From: Roseiarcus sp963805295
Lineage (GTDB): Bacteria; Pseudomonadota; Alphaproteobacteria; Rhizobiales; Beijerinckiaceae
DNA: 64,000 bases
Assembly (NCBI GenBank): GCA_963805295.1
Contig: CAWDTW010000100.1
Location: 62,001 to 126,000 of the forward strand
Reading direction: 5' to 3'
Part shown: positions 34,594 to 42,113 of the stretch, piece after piece
Numbering within the stretch: position 1 is the stretch's first letter
Layout: each line of letters begins with the position of its first letter
The notes under the pieces: model-generated
What the model was told of the DNA's origin: nothing
The model's database searches: none
What the model saw: only the letters and a program-made list of their open reading frames with translations
Program-made: the position numbers and the translations under genes

Positions 34594-36345
34594 CTAAAAC
34601 CCGACCGCCAGCGTCCCCCGCTGCCGCAGATCGGACGCCCCCGTCAGCAGGCCGTCGGGCGAGCGGAGAATCGAGTTGGCCGAGCCCATCGCCTCGCGCA
34701 CCACGACTTTGTGGCCGATCGCCTCGAGGAGCCGGATCGTGTCTTCCGATATGCCGCGCTCGATGCGCAATTCATCGGGCCAGAGCTGGTCGTGGGCGCG
34801 CGGCGCGTTTTCCGCCTCGGCGACGTTGAGCCCGTGGTCGATCACGTTGACGATGATCTGCAGGACGGTGGTGATGATGCGCGAGCCGCCGGGACTTCCC
34901 GTGACGAGTTCGACCTTTCCGTCCTTGAAGACGAGCGTCGGGCTCATCGACGAGAGGGGCCGCTTCGACGGCCCCGGCGCGTTGGCCTCGCCGCCCATCA
35001 ATCCATAGGCGTTGGGAGCGCCGGGCTTGGCGGCGAAATCGTCGAGCTCGTTGTTGAGCAGGACGCCTGTGCCGTCGGCGACGAGGCCCGAGCCGTAGGA
35101 GACGTTCAGCGTGTAGGTGTTGGCGACGGCGTTGCCCTCGCCGTCGACGATGGAAAAGTGCGTCGTCTGGTCGCTCTCATAGCGCTGCGGCTCGCCGGGG
35201 CGAATCTCCCCGGCGGGGCGGGCATGGTCCGGCGAGATGAGCGCGCGCAGCTTCTCGGCATAGGCCTTCGAGACGAGGCCCGCGAGCGGAAGCGTCACGA
35301 AATCGGGATCGCCGAGCCAGGCCTCGCGGTCGGCGTAGGCGAGCTTTTCCGCCTCCGCCATCTCGTGCAGCGACGCGGCCGAGTTGAGGCCCTGCTCGCT
35401 CAGGGGATAGCCTTCGAGAATGTTGAGGATCTCGATGATGAGCGCGCCCCCCGACGAGGGCGGCGGCATCGAGGCGATCGTGTGGCCGCGATAGGCGCCG
35501 CTGACCGGCTCGCGCTCGACGGCGCGGTAACGGGCGAGATCGTCCATCGTCATGCGCCCGCCCGCCGCCTGGACCGCGTCGACGATCTTCTGCGCGACCG
35601 GCCCGGCGTAGAAGCCCGCCGCGCCTTGCGTTCCGATCGTCTCGAGCGTCGCGGCGAGGTCGTCGAGAGCGATGTGGTCGCCGAGTTGCGGAACGGTTCC
35701 GTCGGGTTTCAGATAGATGCGCGCCGACGAGGGGTGTTTGGCGAGCACCGGCGCGGCGGCGGGCAGCGAATCGGCGAGATCGTCGTCGACGGTCAGGCCC
35801 TCGCGGGCGAGCGCGATCGACGGCGCGACGAGGTCGGCGAAAGTGAATTGGCCGGAGCCGTATTTGCGCCAGGCGAGCTCCAGGCCCGCGACCGTTCCGG
35901 GAACGCCGACGGCGAGGCCGGACCAGCGCGACTTGAACGGATCGGCCTCGCCGTTGGCGTCGAGAAAGACGTCCTTGGTCGTCGCGCCGGGCGCGGTCTC
36001 GCGATAGTCGATGGCGACGGTCTTGCCGAGGTCGGCGCGATGGATCAGCATGAAGCCGCCCCCGCCGATGTTGCCGGCGCGCGGCAGCGTCACAGCGAGC
36101 GCGAAGCCGACCGCCACCGCCGCGTCGACCGCGTTGCCCCCGAGCCGCAGCACGTCGAGACCGACCCGCGACGCCGCCGCTTCCTGGGTGACGACCATGC
36201 CGTGCCTGGCGACGACGGGGAGGGCTGTGGCAAACTCGGAGACGATGGGAGCGGGATCGGCGAGGGCGGCGGCAGGCGCGAGCAAGGCGACAAAGGCAAG
36301 GGCGGCGGCGCGGATGCGGTTCAGCAAACTGTGCTCCTCCGGCAA
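34594..36345 (-). CDS. ggt: Gamma-glutamyltransferase
   Basis: The 583-residue precursor has a signal peptide (AAALAFVALLAPAAALA) and the two-chain Ntn-hydrolase layout. The large chain includes GNAVDAAVAVGFALAVTLP and GNIGGGGFMLIH. The small chain begins at the catalytic Thr in DQTTHFSIVD, followed by GVLLNNELDDF, RPLSSMSPTLVF and GSPGGSRIITT. It should cleave itself before that Thr, reside in the periplasm, and transfer or hydrolyse gamma-glutamyl groups from glutathione and related amides. In a C1-utilising bacterium it may feed glutathione turnover. The gene is intact. Confidence 0.94.
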   Translation of the reverse strand: MPEEHSLLNRIRAAALAFVALLAPAAALADPAPIVSEFATALPVVARHGMVVTQEAAASRVGLDVLRLGGNAVDAAVAVGFALAVTLPRAGNIGGGGFMLIHRADLGKTVAIDYRETAPGATTKDVFLDANGEADPFKSRWSGLAVGVPGTVAGLELAWRKYGSGQFTFADLVAPSIALAREGLTVDDDLADSLPAAAPVLAKHPSSARIYLKPDGTVPQLGDHIALDDLAATLETIGTQGAAGFYAGPVAQKIVDAVQAAGGRMTMDDLARYRAVEREPVSGAYRGHTIASMPPPSSGGALIIEILNILEGYPLSEQGLNSAASLHEMAEAEKLAYADREAWLGDPDFVTLPLAGLVSKAYAEKLRALISPDHARPAGEIRPGEPQRYESDQTTHFSIVDGEGNAVANTYTLNVSYGSGLVADGTGVLLNNELDDFAAKPGAPNAYGLMGGEANAPGPSKRPLSSMSPTLVFKDGKVELVTGSPGGSRIITTVLQIIVNVIDHGLNVAEAENAPRAHDQLWPDELRIERGISEDTIRLLEAIGHKVVVREAMGSANSILRSPDGLLTGASDLRQRGTLAVGF

Positions 36346-36429
36346 TCGTCATCGCGAGTACGGACTGCCCTTTGGGGCGATCCCCGTGAATGAAACGTAT
36401 GTAATTCGCGCGCGTCCGCGTCTTCGTGC

Positions 36430-36479
36430 CCCTTCGTGTGCTTTGTGGTCGATCGATTCCCCGCAAAGGACACGAAGGG
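36430..36479 (-). terminator. Strong inverted repeat between ggt and the L,D-transpeptidase gene
   Basis: CCCTTCGTGTGCTTTG and CAAAGGACACGAAGGG pair at 15 of 16 positions around an 18-base loop. It lies after the stop of the leftward L,D-transpeptidase gene and before the leftward ggt start, where a terminator would be expected, but it lacks a T-run and could be a scattered repeat. Confidence 0.4.
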
Positions 36480-36515
36480 ACTCGAAGGTGCGTCTTGATC
36501 GCTACGCCTTTAGCT

Positions 36516-37103
36516 CTACCCGATTTCCATGACGGCGCCTTGCGCAAGGCGCGGGGCGAGCTTGTGCATGTCGGACGGCGAAATCGCGACGCAGCCGGCG
36601 GTGGGGGTCAGGCCCGGCCGCGCGCAATGGAAGAAGATTGCGCTGCCGCGTCCCTTCGCGCGGCGGGAGAAATTCTGGTCGAGCACGAAAACAAGATCAT
36701 AGAGATGATCGTCGCGCCACATCTCATCTGTGCAGTCCGCGGCCGGCAGGGGCGCCGGACGGTTGTAGCGCGGGCTCGAAGGGTCCTCGCACCAGCCCTG
36801 GTCGCGTCGCATGGCCCTCAGCGGGACGCCTGCGGCGGGCGGGCGCCGACGGTCGGGTCGATAGTAGCCCCACAGCAGCCTGAACCGTCCCGCCGGCGTC
36901 CCGCCGTCGCCCTCACGCTTGATCCGGACGATCCCCGCGGGACCGAGCGCGCAAGCAAAGCGCAACGGCCCCGCGGTCAGCCGGCCGCGCGCGCGGTTTC
37001 CGGCGAGCGGGCGGACGCGGAGAAGGGAAAGCCGTTGGGACACGTGCAACTCGGCCTTGACCGGTGCATGATGAAAAGCCTCGCCGACCGCCGCGAGAAT
37101 CAA
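36516..37103 (-). CDS. L,D-transpeptidase (YkuD) family protein
   Basis: The product shows GGTPAGRFRLLWGYYRPDRR and the active-site region AIFFHCARPGLTPTAGCVAIS, which holds the conserved His and the catalytic Cys in the HxxR-x(n)-SxGC(I/V) type arrangement, here with TAGC. Such enzymes form 3-3 cross-links or attach proteins to peptidoglycan. The start is unclear: the frame opens at a TTG (37103), and TTG or GTG codons near LHVSQRLSLLRV are as likely, giving about 175-195 residues. No signal peptide is visible in any version, which is common for this short, single-domain branch. Confidence 0.8.
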   Translation of the reverse strand: MILAAVGEAFHHAPVKAELHVSQRLSLLRVRPLAGNRARGRLTAGPLRFACALGPAGIVRIKREGDGGTPAGRFRLLWGYYRPDRRRPPAAGVPLRAMRRDQGWCEDPSSPRYNRPAPLPAADCTDEMWRDDHLYDLVFVLDQNFSRRAKGRGSAIFFHCARPGLTPTAGCVAISPSDMHKLAPRLAQGAVMEIG

Positions 37104-37137
37104 TCCAGCGTCCTTCCGAACCTCAGCGGCTTAGCGT

Positions 37138-37605
37138 TCAGCCCATGAGCAGGCCCTTCACGATGGCGCTCGCCTTGGCGAAGTCCATCCGGCCGGGGTG
37201 GGCCTCCTTCAGCGTGTTGACCACCTTGCCCATGTCCTTGACGCTCGTCGCCCCGGTCGCGGCGATGGCGGCCCTGGCGGCGACGGTCACTTCCGCCTCG
37301 TCCATCTGCTTCGGCAAAAACTCGTTGATGACGGCGACCTCGGCGTTCTCCTGAGCCGCCAGCTCGGCGCGCCCCGCCTCGGCGTAGATCGCCGCCAACT
37401 CCTGCCGCGACTTGACCATCTTGGTCAGAAGCGCGAGTTCGTCGGCGCGGCTGACGATCTTGCCCTGCCCCCGCGCCTCGATCTCGCGCTCCTTCAGCGC
37501 CGCCATGATGAGGCGCAGCGCGCCGACGCGAACCTTGTCGCCGCTTTTCATCGCCTCTTTCATCCGGGACGTGACTGTGTCGCGCAACGGCGTTGCGTCC
37601 GCCAT
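37138..37605 (-). CDS. GatB/YqeY-domain protein
   Basis: The 155-residue protein from the ATG at 37605 (GAGGAACCCC upstream) reads MADATPLRDTVTSRMKEAMK, then LRLIMAALKEREIEARG, VAVINEFLPKQMDEAEV and HPGRMDFAKASAIVKGLL. It is the stand-alone form of the tRNA-binding C-terminal domain of amidotransferase GatB. Its physiological role is not well fixed. It is divergent from carA with about 75 bp between starts, an arrangement kept in many alphaproteobacteria. Confidence 0.92.
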   Translation of the reverse strand: MADATPLRDTVTSRMKEAMKSGDKVRVGALRLIMAALKEREIEARGQGKIVSRADELALLTKMVKSRQELAAIYAEAGRAELAAQENAEVAVINEFLPKQMDEAEVTVAARAAIAATGATSVKDMGKVVNTLKEAHPGRMDFAKASAIVKGLLMG

Positions 37606-37679
37606 GGGGTTCCTCGATCTCACTGTTGTCGGGCGCGTCGTCTTGACGCGCCGTGTGGACGGCCGTTAAGCACAGCCCC

Positions 37680-38909
37680 ATGACCAGCGCAATACATTCT
37701 CGGAACCCCGCGGCCGGTCCGGACGATGGGGCCGGCTGGCGGCCGCGCGTCGCGACCGGCGTGCTGGTGCTCGCCAACGGCGAGGTGATCGAGGGCTTTG
37801 GCGTCGGAGCGACCGGCTCGGCGGTCGGCGAGGTCTGTTTCAACACCGCGATGACCGGCTACCAGGAGATTCTCACCGATCCCTCCTACGCCGCGCAGAT
37901 CGTCACCTTCACCTTTCCCCATATCGGGATCGTCGGGGTCAACGACGAGGACATCGAGGTCGTCAACGCCGCGGCGGCGTCGGCCGCAGTCGGCGCGATC
38001 TTTCGCGCCGACCTCGCCGAGCCGTCGAGCTTCCGCGCGCGCGGGCGGCTCGACGCCTGGCTGAAGTCGCGCGGGGTCATCGGTCTCACCGGCGTCGACA
38101 CCCGCGCCCTGACCTCGCTCATCCGCTCCCGCGGCATGCCGAACGCCGTCATCGCCCATGCGCCCGACGGCGCCTTCGACCTCGACGCGCTCCGCGCCGA
38201 GGCCGCACGCTGGCCCGGCATCGACGGCATGGACCTCGTGCCCGCGGTCGGGGCGACCCAGCGCTACGACTGGGACGAGACGAGCTGGACCTTGGAGGGC
38301 GGCTACGGCAAGCGGCTCGAGACGCGCTTCCATGTGGTCGCGGTCGACTACGGGGTGAAGCGCAACATTTTGAGGCTCCTCAACGACTGCGGCTGCGCGG
38401 TGACGGTGGTCCCCGCGACCGCGAGCGCCGAGGAGATTCTTGCGCTCCGGCCCGACGGCGTGTTCCTGTCGAACGGCCCGGGCGATCCGGCCGCGACCGG
38501 CGAATATGCGGTCCCGACCATCAAGGCGCTGTTGGAGACGAAGATCCCGCTCTTTGGCATCTGCCTCGGCCATCAGCTCCTCGGGCTCGCGGTCGGCGCG
38601 CGCACGTTGAAGATGCCGCAGGGCCATCACGGGGCCAATCACCCGGTGAAGGACTTCACGACCGGCAAGGTCGAGATCGTGTCGATGAACCACGGCTTCG
38701 CCGTCGACCGCTCGACGCTTCCGGCGAACGCCGAGGAGACCCATGTCTCGCTGTTCGACGGTTCGAACTGCGGCGTCGCTCTCACCGACCGCCCGGCCTT
38801 CTCGGTGCAATACCACCCCGAGGCCTCGCCCGGGCCCCGCGACAGCCACTACCTCTTCCGCCGCTTCGTCGATCTCATCGCGGCGTCGAAGAAGGCGCGG
38901 GCGGCGTGA
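37680..38909 (+). CDS. carA: Carbamoyl-phosphate synthase small (glutaminase) subunit
   Basis: The 409-residue protein has the N-terminal CarA domain (FNTAMTGYQEILTDPSYAAQ, GLTGVDTRALTSLIRSRG) and the class I glutaminase domain with SNGPGDPAAT, nucleophile Cys in FGICLGHQLLG and the His-Glu pair in YHPEASPGP. It provides ammonia to CarB for arginine and pyrimidine synthesis. carB does not follow; a MITE and a gene-free stretch lie downstream. The ATG at 37680 was chosen over an upstream one because it fits family length. Confidence 0.96.
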   Translation: MTSAIHSRNPAAGPDDGAGWRPRVATGVLVLANGEVIEGFGVGATGSAVGEVCFNTAMTGYQEILTDPSYAAQIVTFTFPHIGIVGVNDEDIEVVNAAAASAAVGAIFRADLAEPSSFRARGRLDAWLKSRGVIGLTGVDTRALTSLIRSRGMPNAVIAHAPDGAFDLDALRAEAARWPGIDGMDLVPAVGATQRYDWDETSWTLEGGYGKRLETRFHVVAVDYGVKRNILRLLNDCGCAVTVVPATASAEEILALRPDGVFLSNGPGDPAATGEYAVPTIKALLETKIPLFGICLGHQLLGLAVGARTLKMPQGHHGANHPVKDFTTGKVEIVSMNHGFAVDRSTLPANAEETHVSLFDGSNCGVALTDRPAFSVQYHPEASPGPRDSHYLFRRFVDLIAASKKARAA

Positions 38910-39606
38910 CGCCGAGCGAATCTGCCGCCGACGCCGCAATTCCAAGGGGTTAGGCGCCAAAAACGTAACCGGGGCAAATTCCCGGGCACGCAACTGCACA
39001 AAGCAAAATGCTGCAGTTGCGAGATTAAATCTTATCAAGCGCTTGCGCGAGCGCCGGCCTTCTGAAATTTTTCCTCCCGCGCTCCTGCCCGGGAATTTGC
39101 CCCGGTTACCCAAAAACTGCAACTGGCGCGATCGCCGGTCTTGCCCGCTGTTCGATCCTCTCCTCACTGTGGGGCGAGCCGCGAAGGTGCCATTTCCGGG
39201 CGCGAAATCAATCTTTTCAAGCCCTTGCGGCGCCATTTCCAGTCCGCTCGCTTCGGCCTGCCGAGGCCTGACGTCGCTGCCGTCTCTTGTCGCCCCGATC
39301 TCCGGGTGGCCGACGAACGGGTTGCGTAACGTCGACGCCACTGCGGCGGAAAGATGATCCCAGCCCCGGCCGGCTCGCATGCGCCTGAAGACAACCATAA
39401 TAACTCTACCATAATGTGTTATGTGTTCCCGGAGGCGCTGCTGGCTCCAGCGTCGGGCGAGAACATAACACGAACACTGTCCCGAGGGAAGAAATTGTCG
39501 AACTCGCCCCGAGCCGCGTGCCCGTTTGAGGGCGCCCGCTTCTTGTGTAGAAAAGGCTGGTCTCGATATCCGCAAGGGGCTTCGATCGGTGAACGATCAC
39601 GCCGCC
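38910..39606. other. Gene-free stretch with the second MITE and a duplicated upstream segment
   Basis: After carA there is a 145-bp MITE, then about 400 bp with no coding signal. From about 39518 the sequence resembles the 5' flank of the pentapeptide gene (compare GCCCGTTTGAGGGCGC here with GCCCGTTTGATGGCGC near 42028), marking the start of a duplication. Confidence 0.5.
38965..39109. mobile_element. MITE, copy 2 (145 bp, IS66-like ends)
   Basis: It is the same length as and nearly identical to copy 1 at 8953-9097, with the same 24-bp perfect terminal repeats starting GTAACCGGGGCAAATT. An exact 8-bp duplication CCAAAAAC flanks it (38957-38964 and 39110-39117), so this insertion is younger than copy 1. 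The inserted sequence carries no gene. Confidence 0.88.
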
Positions 39607-39840
39607 ATGGAGCCGAATTCGCCCGCTCGGCACGGAGCGCGTCCGGCGACGGACGGGGGTGGAGCAGCGCCGGACGCCGAACCGGCCGCGTGAGCAGCGC
39701 AAGTGCGCGAACTTCCGTAGAAAGCCGAGAAGGCCGACGATCTCGAGCCGATCAAGAAGGCCGTCGACGACGCGGCTTCGGTCAGCGGGGGCCTATGGCT
39801 CTCCTAATCTGTTCGTTCTGTTCTATCTGGCGGTGACCTC
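39607..39840 (+). pseudogene. Decayed copy of the pentapeptide-repeat gene start
   Basis: ATGGAGCCGAATTCGCCCGC here is identical to the start of the gene at 42114, and the later words GAGAAGGCCGACGATCTCGA, ATCAAGAA and GGGGGCCTATGGCTCTCCTA also match. Internal indels break the frame and an in-frame stop appears early. Similarity ends near GGCGGTGACCTC. The copy therefore keeps only the N-terminal 80 or so codons. Confidence 0.8.
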
Positions 39841-39921
39841 AGGCTTCAGGTTGAGCCCCAACCATCGCTACGACCAACGATTTCTGGTAGTGTGCGGCAC
39901 ACTCAGCCGCGCGCATACGTA

Positions 39922-40839
39922 ATGGTCGACAACAAAGCCCAGCATTCGGTTCCTGTCAGCTATTTGCAGGCCTGGACGGATCCGAACAAGCTTGAGCACT
40001 ACGAGCCGTTCGTGCACCTTTTCGACAGAAATGGCGGCAACCACAGGCGTCGGGCGCCGGCCAATATCCTCAGAATGCCGGACCTCTACACTATCTTCGC
40101 CGATGGGCAGCGCGACCTCAGCATCGAGCAGCATCTCGGAAAGCAGGAGAGGGAGTTTGTCCGGGTCCGACGTCTCATTGAGGAGGGCGGCTACGGTGGG
40201 GTGAAGGAGGTTGCCGCGCTCTACGCTTTCGTCGCCGGCATGATGGCGCGACCGCCTCACAAGATCGACTATATGGCCAAGCAATGGTCGGAGATCGTGG
40301 CCAACGCCAGAACTATCCGGATTAATCCCGCGGTCCGCCCCATTCCGAGACTGCGCCCCGAACGAGACCCGCCCGGGATGACCCTCGATCAGGCTCAGCG
40401 CATGGCGGACGATCCCATGGGCACTTGGTTTCCGCATTCTCTAAACGCGCACATAAAGGTCCTTGCCGAGCGGTTTGGGTGCGACATTCTGGTCAACGGC
40501 TCTCCGCATCCGTTCCTGACGAGCGACAGCCCAGTAGTCACGTATTTCGACATAGACGACGCGGCGCGGCGCGGTCCTTGGGGGAGAGGTTTGGGCTCGC
40601 CGGGATGCGAAATTACGATGCCAATATCGCCGACGCATGCACTGAAATTCACGCACAAACCGCCCGGCGTCCACGATTGGATAGTTCTCGATTGGGAGGG
40701 AGTGTTCGAACTGAATTTCCTCACGATCACCCGCGCCCGTCAAACGATTATCAGTGACAGGGAAGACTTGTTTTTCGTGCGCACTATCTTTGACCGGATT
40801 GACGAGGTCGAGCGCGGCGGGAAGCCGGGGTCCGGGTGA
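39922..40839 (+). CDS. DUF4238-type protein
   Basis: The 305-residue protein begins MVDNKAQHSVPVSYLQAWTD, the H-x-V-P-x-x-Y-L-x-x-(W/F) lead of DUF4238, and later has LTSDSPVV and MPISPTHALKFTH, the other two recognisable blocks. DUF4238 proteins have no established activity; many sit in variable genome islands. The ATG at 39922 is used rather than one 30 bp upstream because the family begins here. It lies between a decayed and an intact copy of the pentapeptide gene start, facing the Ntn-hydrolase-like gene. Confidence 0.75.
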   Translation: MVDNKAQHSVPVSYLQAWTDPNKLEHYEPFVHLFDRNGGNHRRRAPANILRMPDLYTIFADGQRDLSIEQHLGKQEREFVRVRRLIEEGGYGGVKEVAALYAFVAGMMARPPHKIDYMAKQWSEIVANARTIRINPAVRPIPRLRPERDPPGMTLDQAQRMADDPMGTWFPHSLNAHIKVLAERFGCDILVNGSPHPFLTSDSPVVTYFDIDDAARRGPWGRGLGSPGCEITMPISPTHALKFTHKPPGVHDWIVLDWEGVFELNFLTITRARQTIISDREDLFFVRTIFDRIDEVERGGKPGSG

Positions 40840-40890
40840 AAACCGCTCCGGCGTCACGACTAGCCACCGACCCGCATCATCGCCTTTTCC

Positions 40891-41778
40891 TTACGACTCG
40901 GAGTTCTCATCGTCTATTGTAGGTGTTTTACCGTCACCATATGGCTCTTCGTACAACTCCGCAGCCGAAAACGGATGAGCACGATCCGGAATATCAGGGT
41001 CAATCACGCCCCAAGGAATTCGTTCGTATTTCATCAAAGGACGACCGAATATAGATAGATTTCCAGGCTTCTTGTTAGGCAACAATACGCCAATTGGCTG
41101 CGTATTCGCATGTTCATAGACTTTGATTACCTGAATGGGACCGCCAACTGAAAAAAACTTGTTCGCGCGAATGACGTCCCTCAGCACCTCGAAAGGTTCC
41201 ATATCTAGGGACCCAGTGGATATCTTGCCGCGTGCCTTCAGCAAAGTAGCCAGTCTCAGCTTGGCCTCTTCAATTGCGTCATCGTCGCCAAGCCAGGATA
41301 CGAGCTTCAACGAATTTGGCTTTTGACCGCCCCATTCAGTCGCAGGCCTGAAAGTGAAATTGCCAATCGCCTTGTCGTGATGGAGTTTCCAGATGTGAAA
41401 CCTTCGAGTCCGCCACGAATAGCCGCTCAAAGCGAAAATTGCTTTAGCTGGGTCAGGGGCGCTTTGGTCGTGCGGCAACCCAGTGATGAACGTTCGCGAG
41501 TGATTGAACACGCGCACAAGGTGACCTTTAAGTTCCGCGATGTCCATGGAGCGCTCTTTTGCCGGCCCATACATCTCGATTGCGTTCCATGCCTGCAGCA
41601 TTAGCGGATAGGCGTCGTCAGTGTTCCCGCCAAATGACAGGACGGAGTCGCTTCGTGGTAAAAGCATGATCTTTGGATTCCCCTCCCAGCACTGACCGCC
41701 GGAAAGGCGGCTGTCTGAGGCGACGACCAACTCGCGAATCCCGCCGACCGACCGAACCCATTGGATACCGAGAGTCAC
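40891..41778 (-). CDS. Proteasome-like (Ntn-hydrolase fold) protein
   Basis: The start codon is GTG and the product reads MTLGIQWVRSVGGIRELVVA, SDSRLSGGQCWEGNPKI and VLSFGGNTDDAYPLMLQ. This follows the proteasome beta/HslV pattern T-x-x-G-I, (A)-(S/A)-D-x-R, K-I and a Gly-rich turn, so Thr2 exposed after Met removal is the likely nucleophile. The remaining 200 residues are not familiar and the C-terminus is acidic. At 295 residues it is longer than HslV (about 180). Base composition is clearly lower in GC than the core genes, suggesting transfer. It converges with the DUF4238 gene (51 bp between stops). Substrate and partner are unknown. Confidence 0.6.
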   Translation of the reverse strand: MTLGIQWVRSVGGIRELVVASDSRLSGGQCWEGNPKIMLLPRSDSVLSFGGNTDDAYPLMLQAWNAIEMYGPAKERSMDIAELKGHLVRVFNHSRTFITGLPHDQSAPDPAKAIFALSGYSWRTRRFHIWKLHHDKAIGNFTFRPATEWGGQKPNSLKLVSWLGDDDAIEEAKLRLATLLKARGKISTGSLDMEPFEVLRDVIRANKFFSVGGPIQVIKVYEHANTQPIGVLLPNKKPGNLSIFGRPLMKYERIPWGVIDPDIPDRAHPFSAAELYEEPYGDGKTPTIDDENSES

Positions 41779-42113
41779 GATTGCTGTCCCCGCGCGTAGG
41801 TCTCGCTCCGATAGAGCGACTGTTACGAAAGCTCCCCGTAGGTAACGTCGATGATACTCTCAATCCAATCAGAAGTAATTGGGGCGGGAAAGCGCGTAGC
41901 AGTGGTATCACGCGGACCGGTAGTTGTGAAAGCAGGATGAGATTGACGATAGGCCCAAATCCCTTTGGATTCCCTGACGCGGAGCTGACCTCGCTCTTGG
42001 AACTACTCGTCTGCACGTGGTGCGCTGCGCCCGTTTGATGGCGCGCGTCTTTCGCATAGAAAAGAACCGCCTCGACAAGAGCCGAGAGCGTCGATCCTTG
42101 GGGGCAAAGCGCC
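41779..42113. other. Promoter region between the Ntn-like gene and the pentapeptide gene
   Basis: No gene is visible. The last 90 bp resemble 39518-39606 and so belong to the duplicated unit. Both flanking genes start here and diverge, so it should hold two promoters; I cannot place boxes with confidence. Confidence 0.45.

Noticed and set aside
39180..39240. AATCTTTTCAAGCCCTTGCGG resembling the inside of the MITE
   Set aside because: Similarity is about 20 bases without terminal repeats or duplication, so a third MITE copy cannot be supported.
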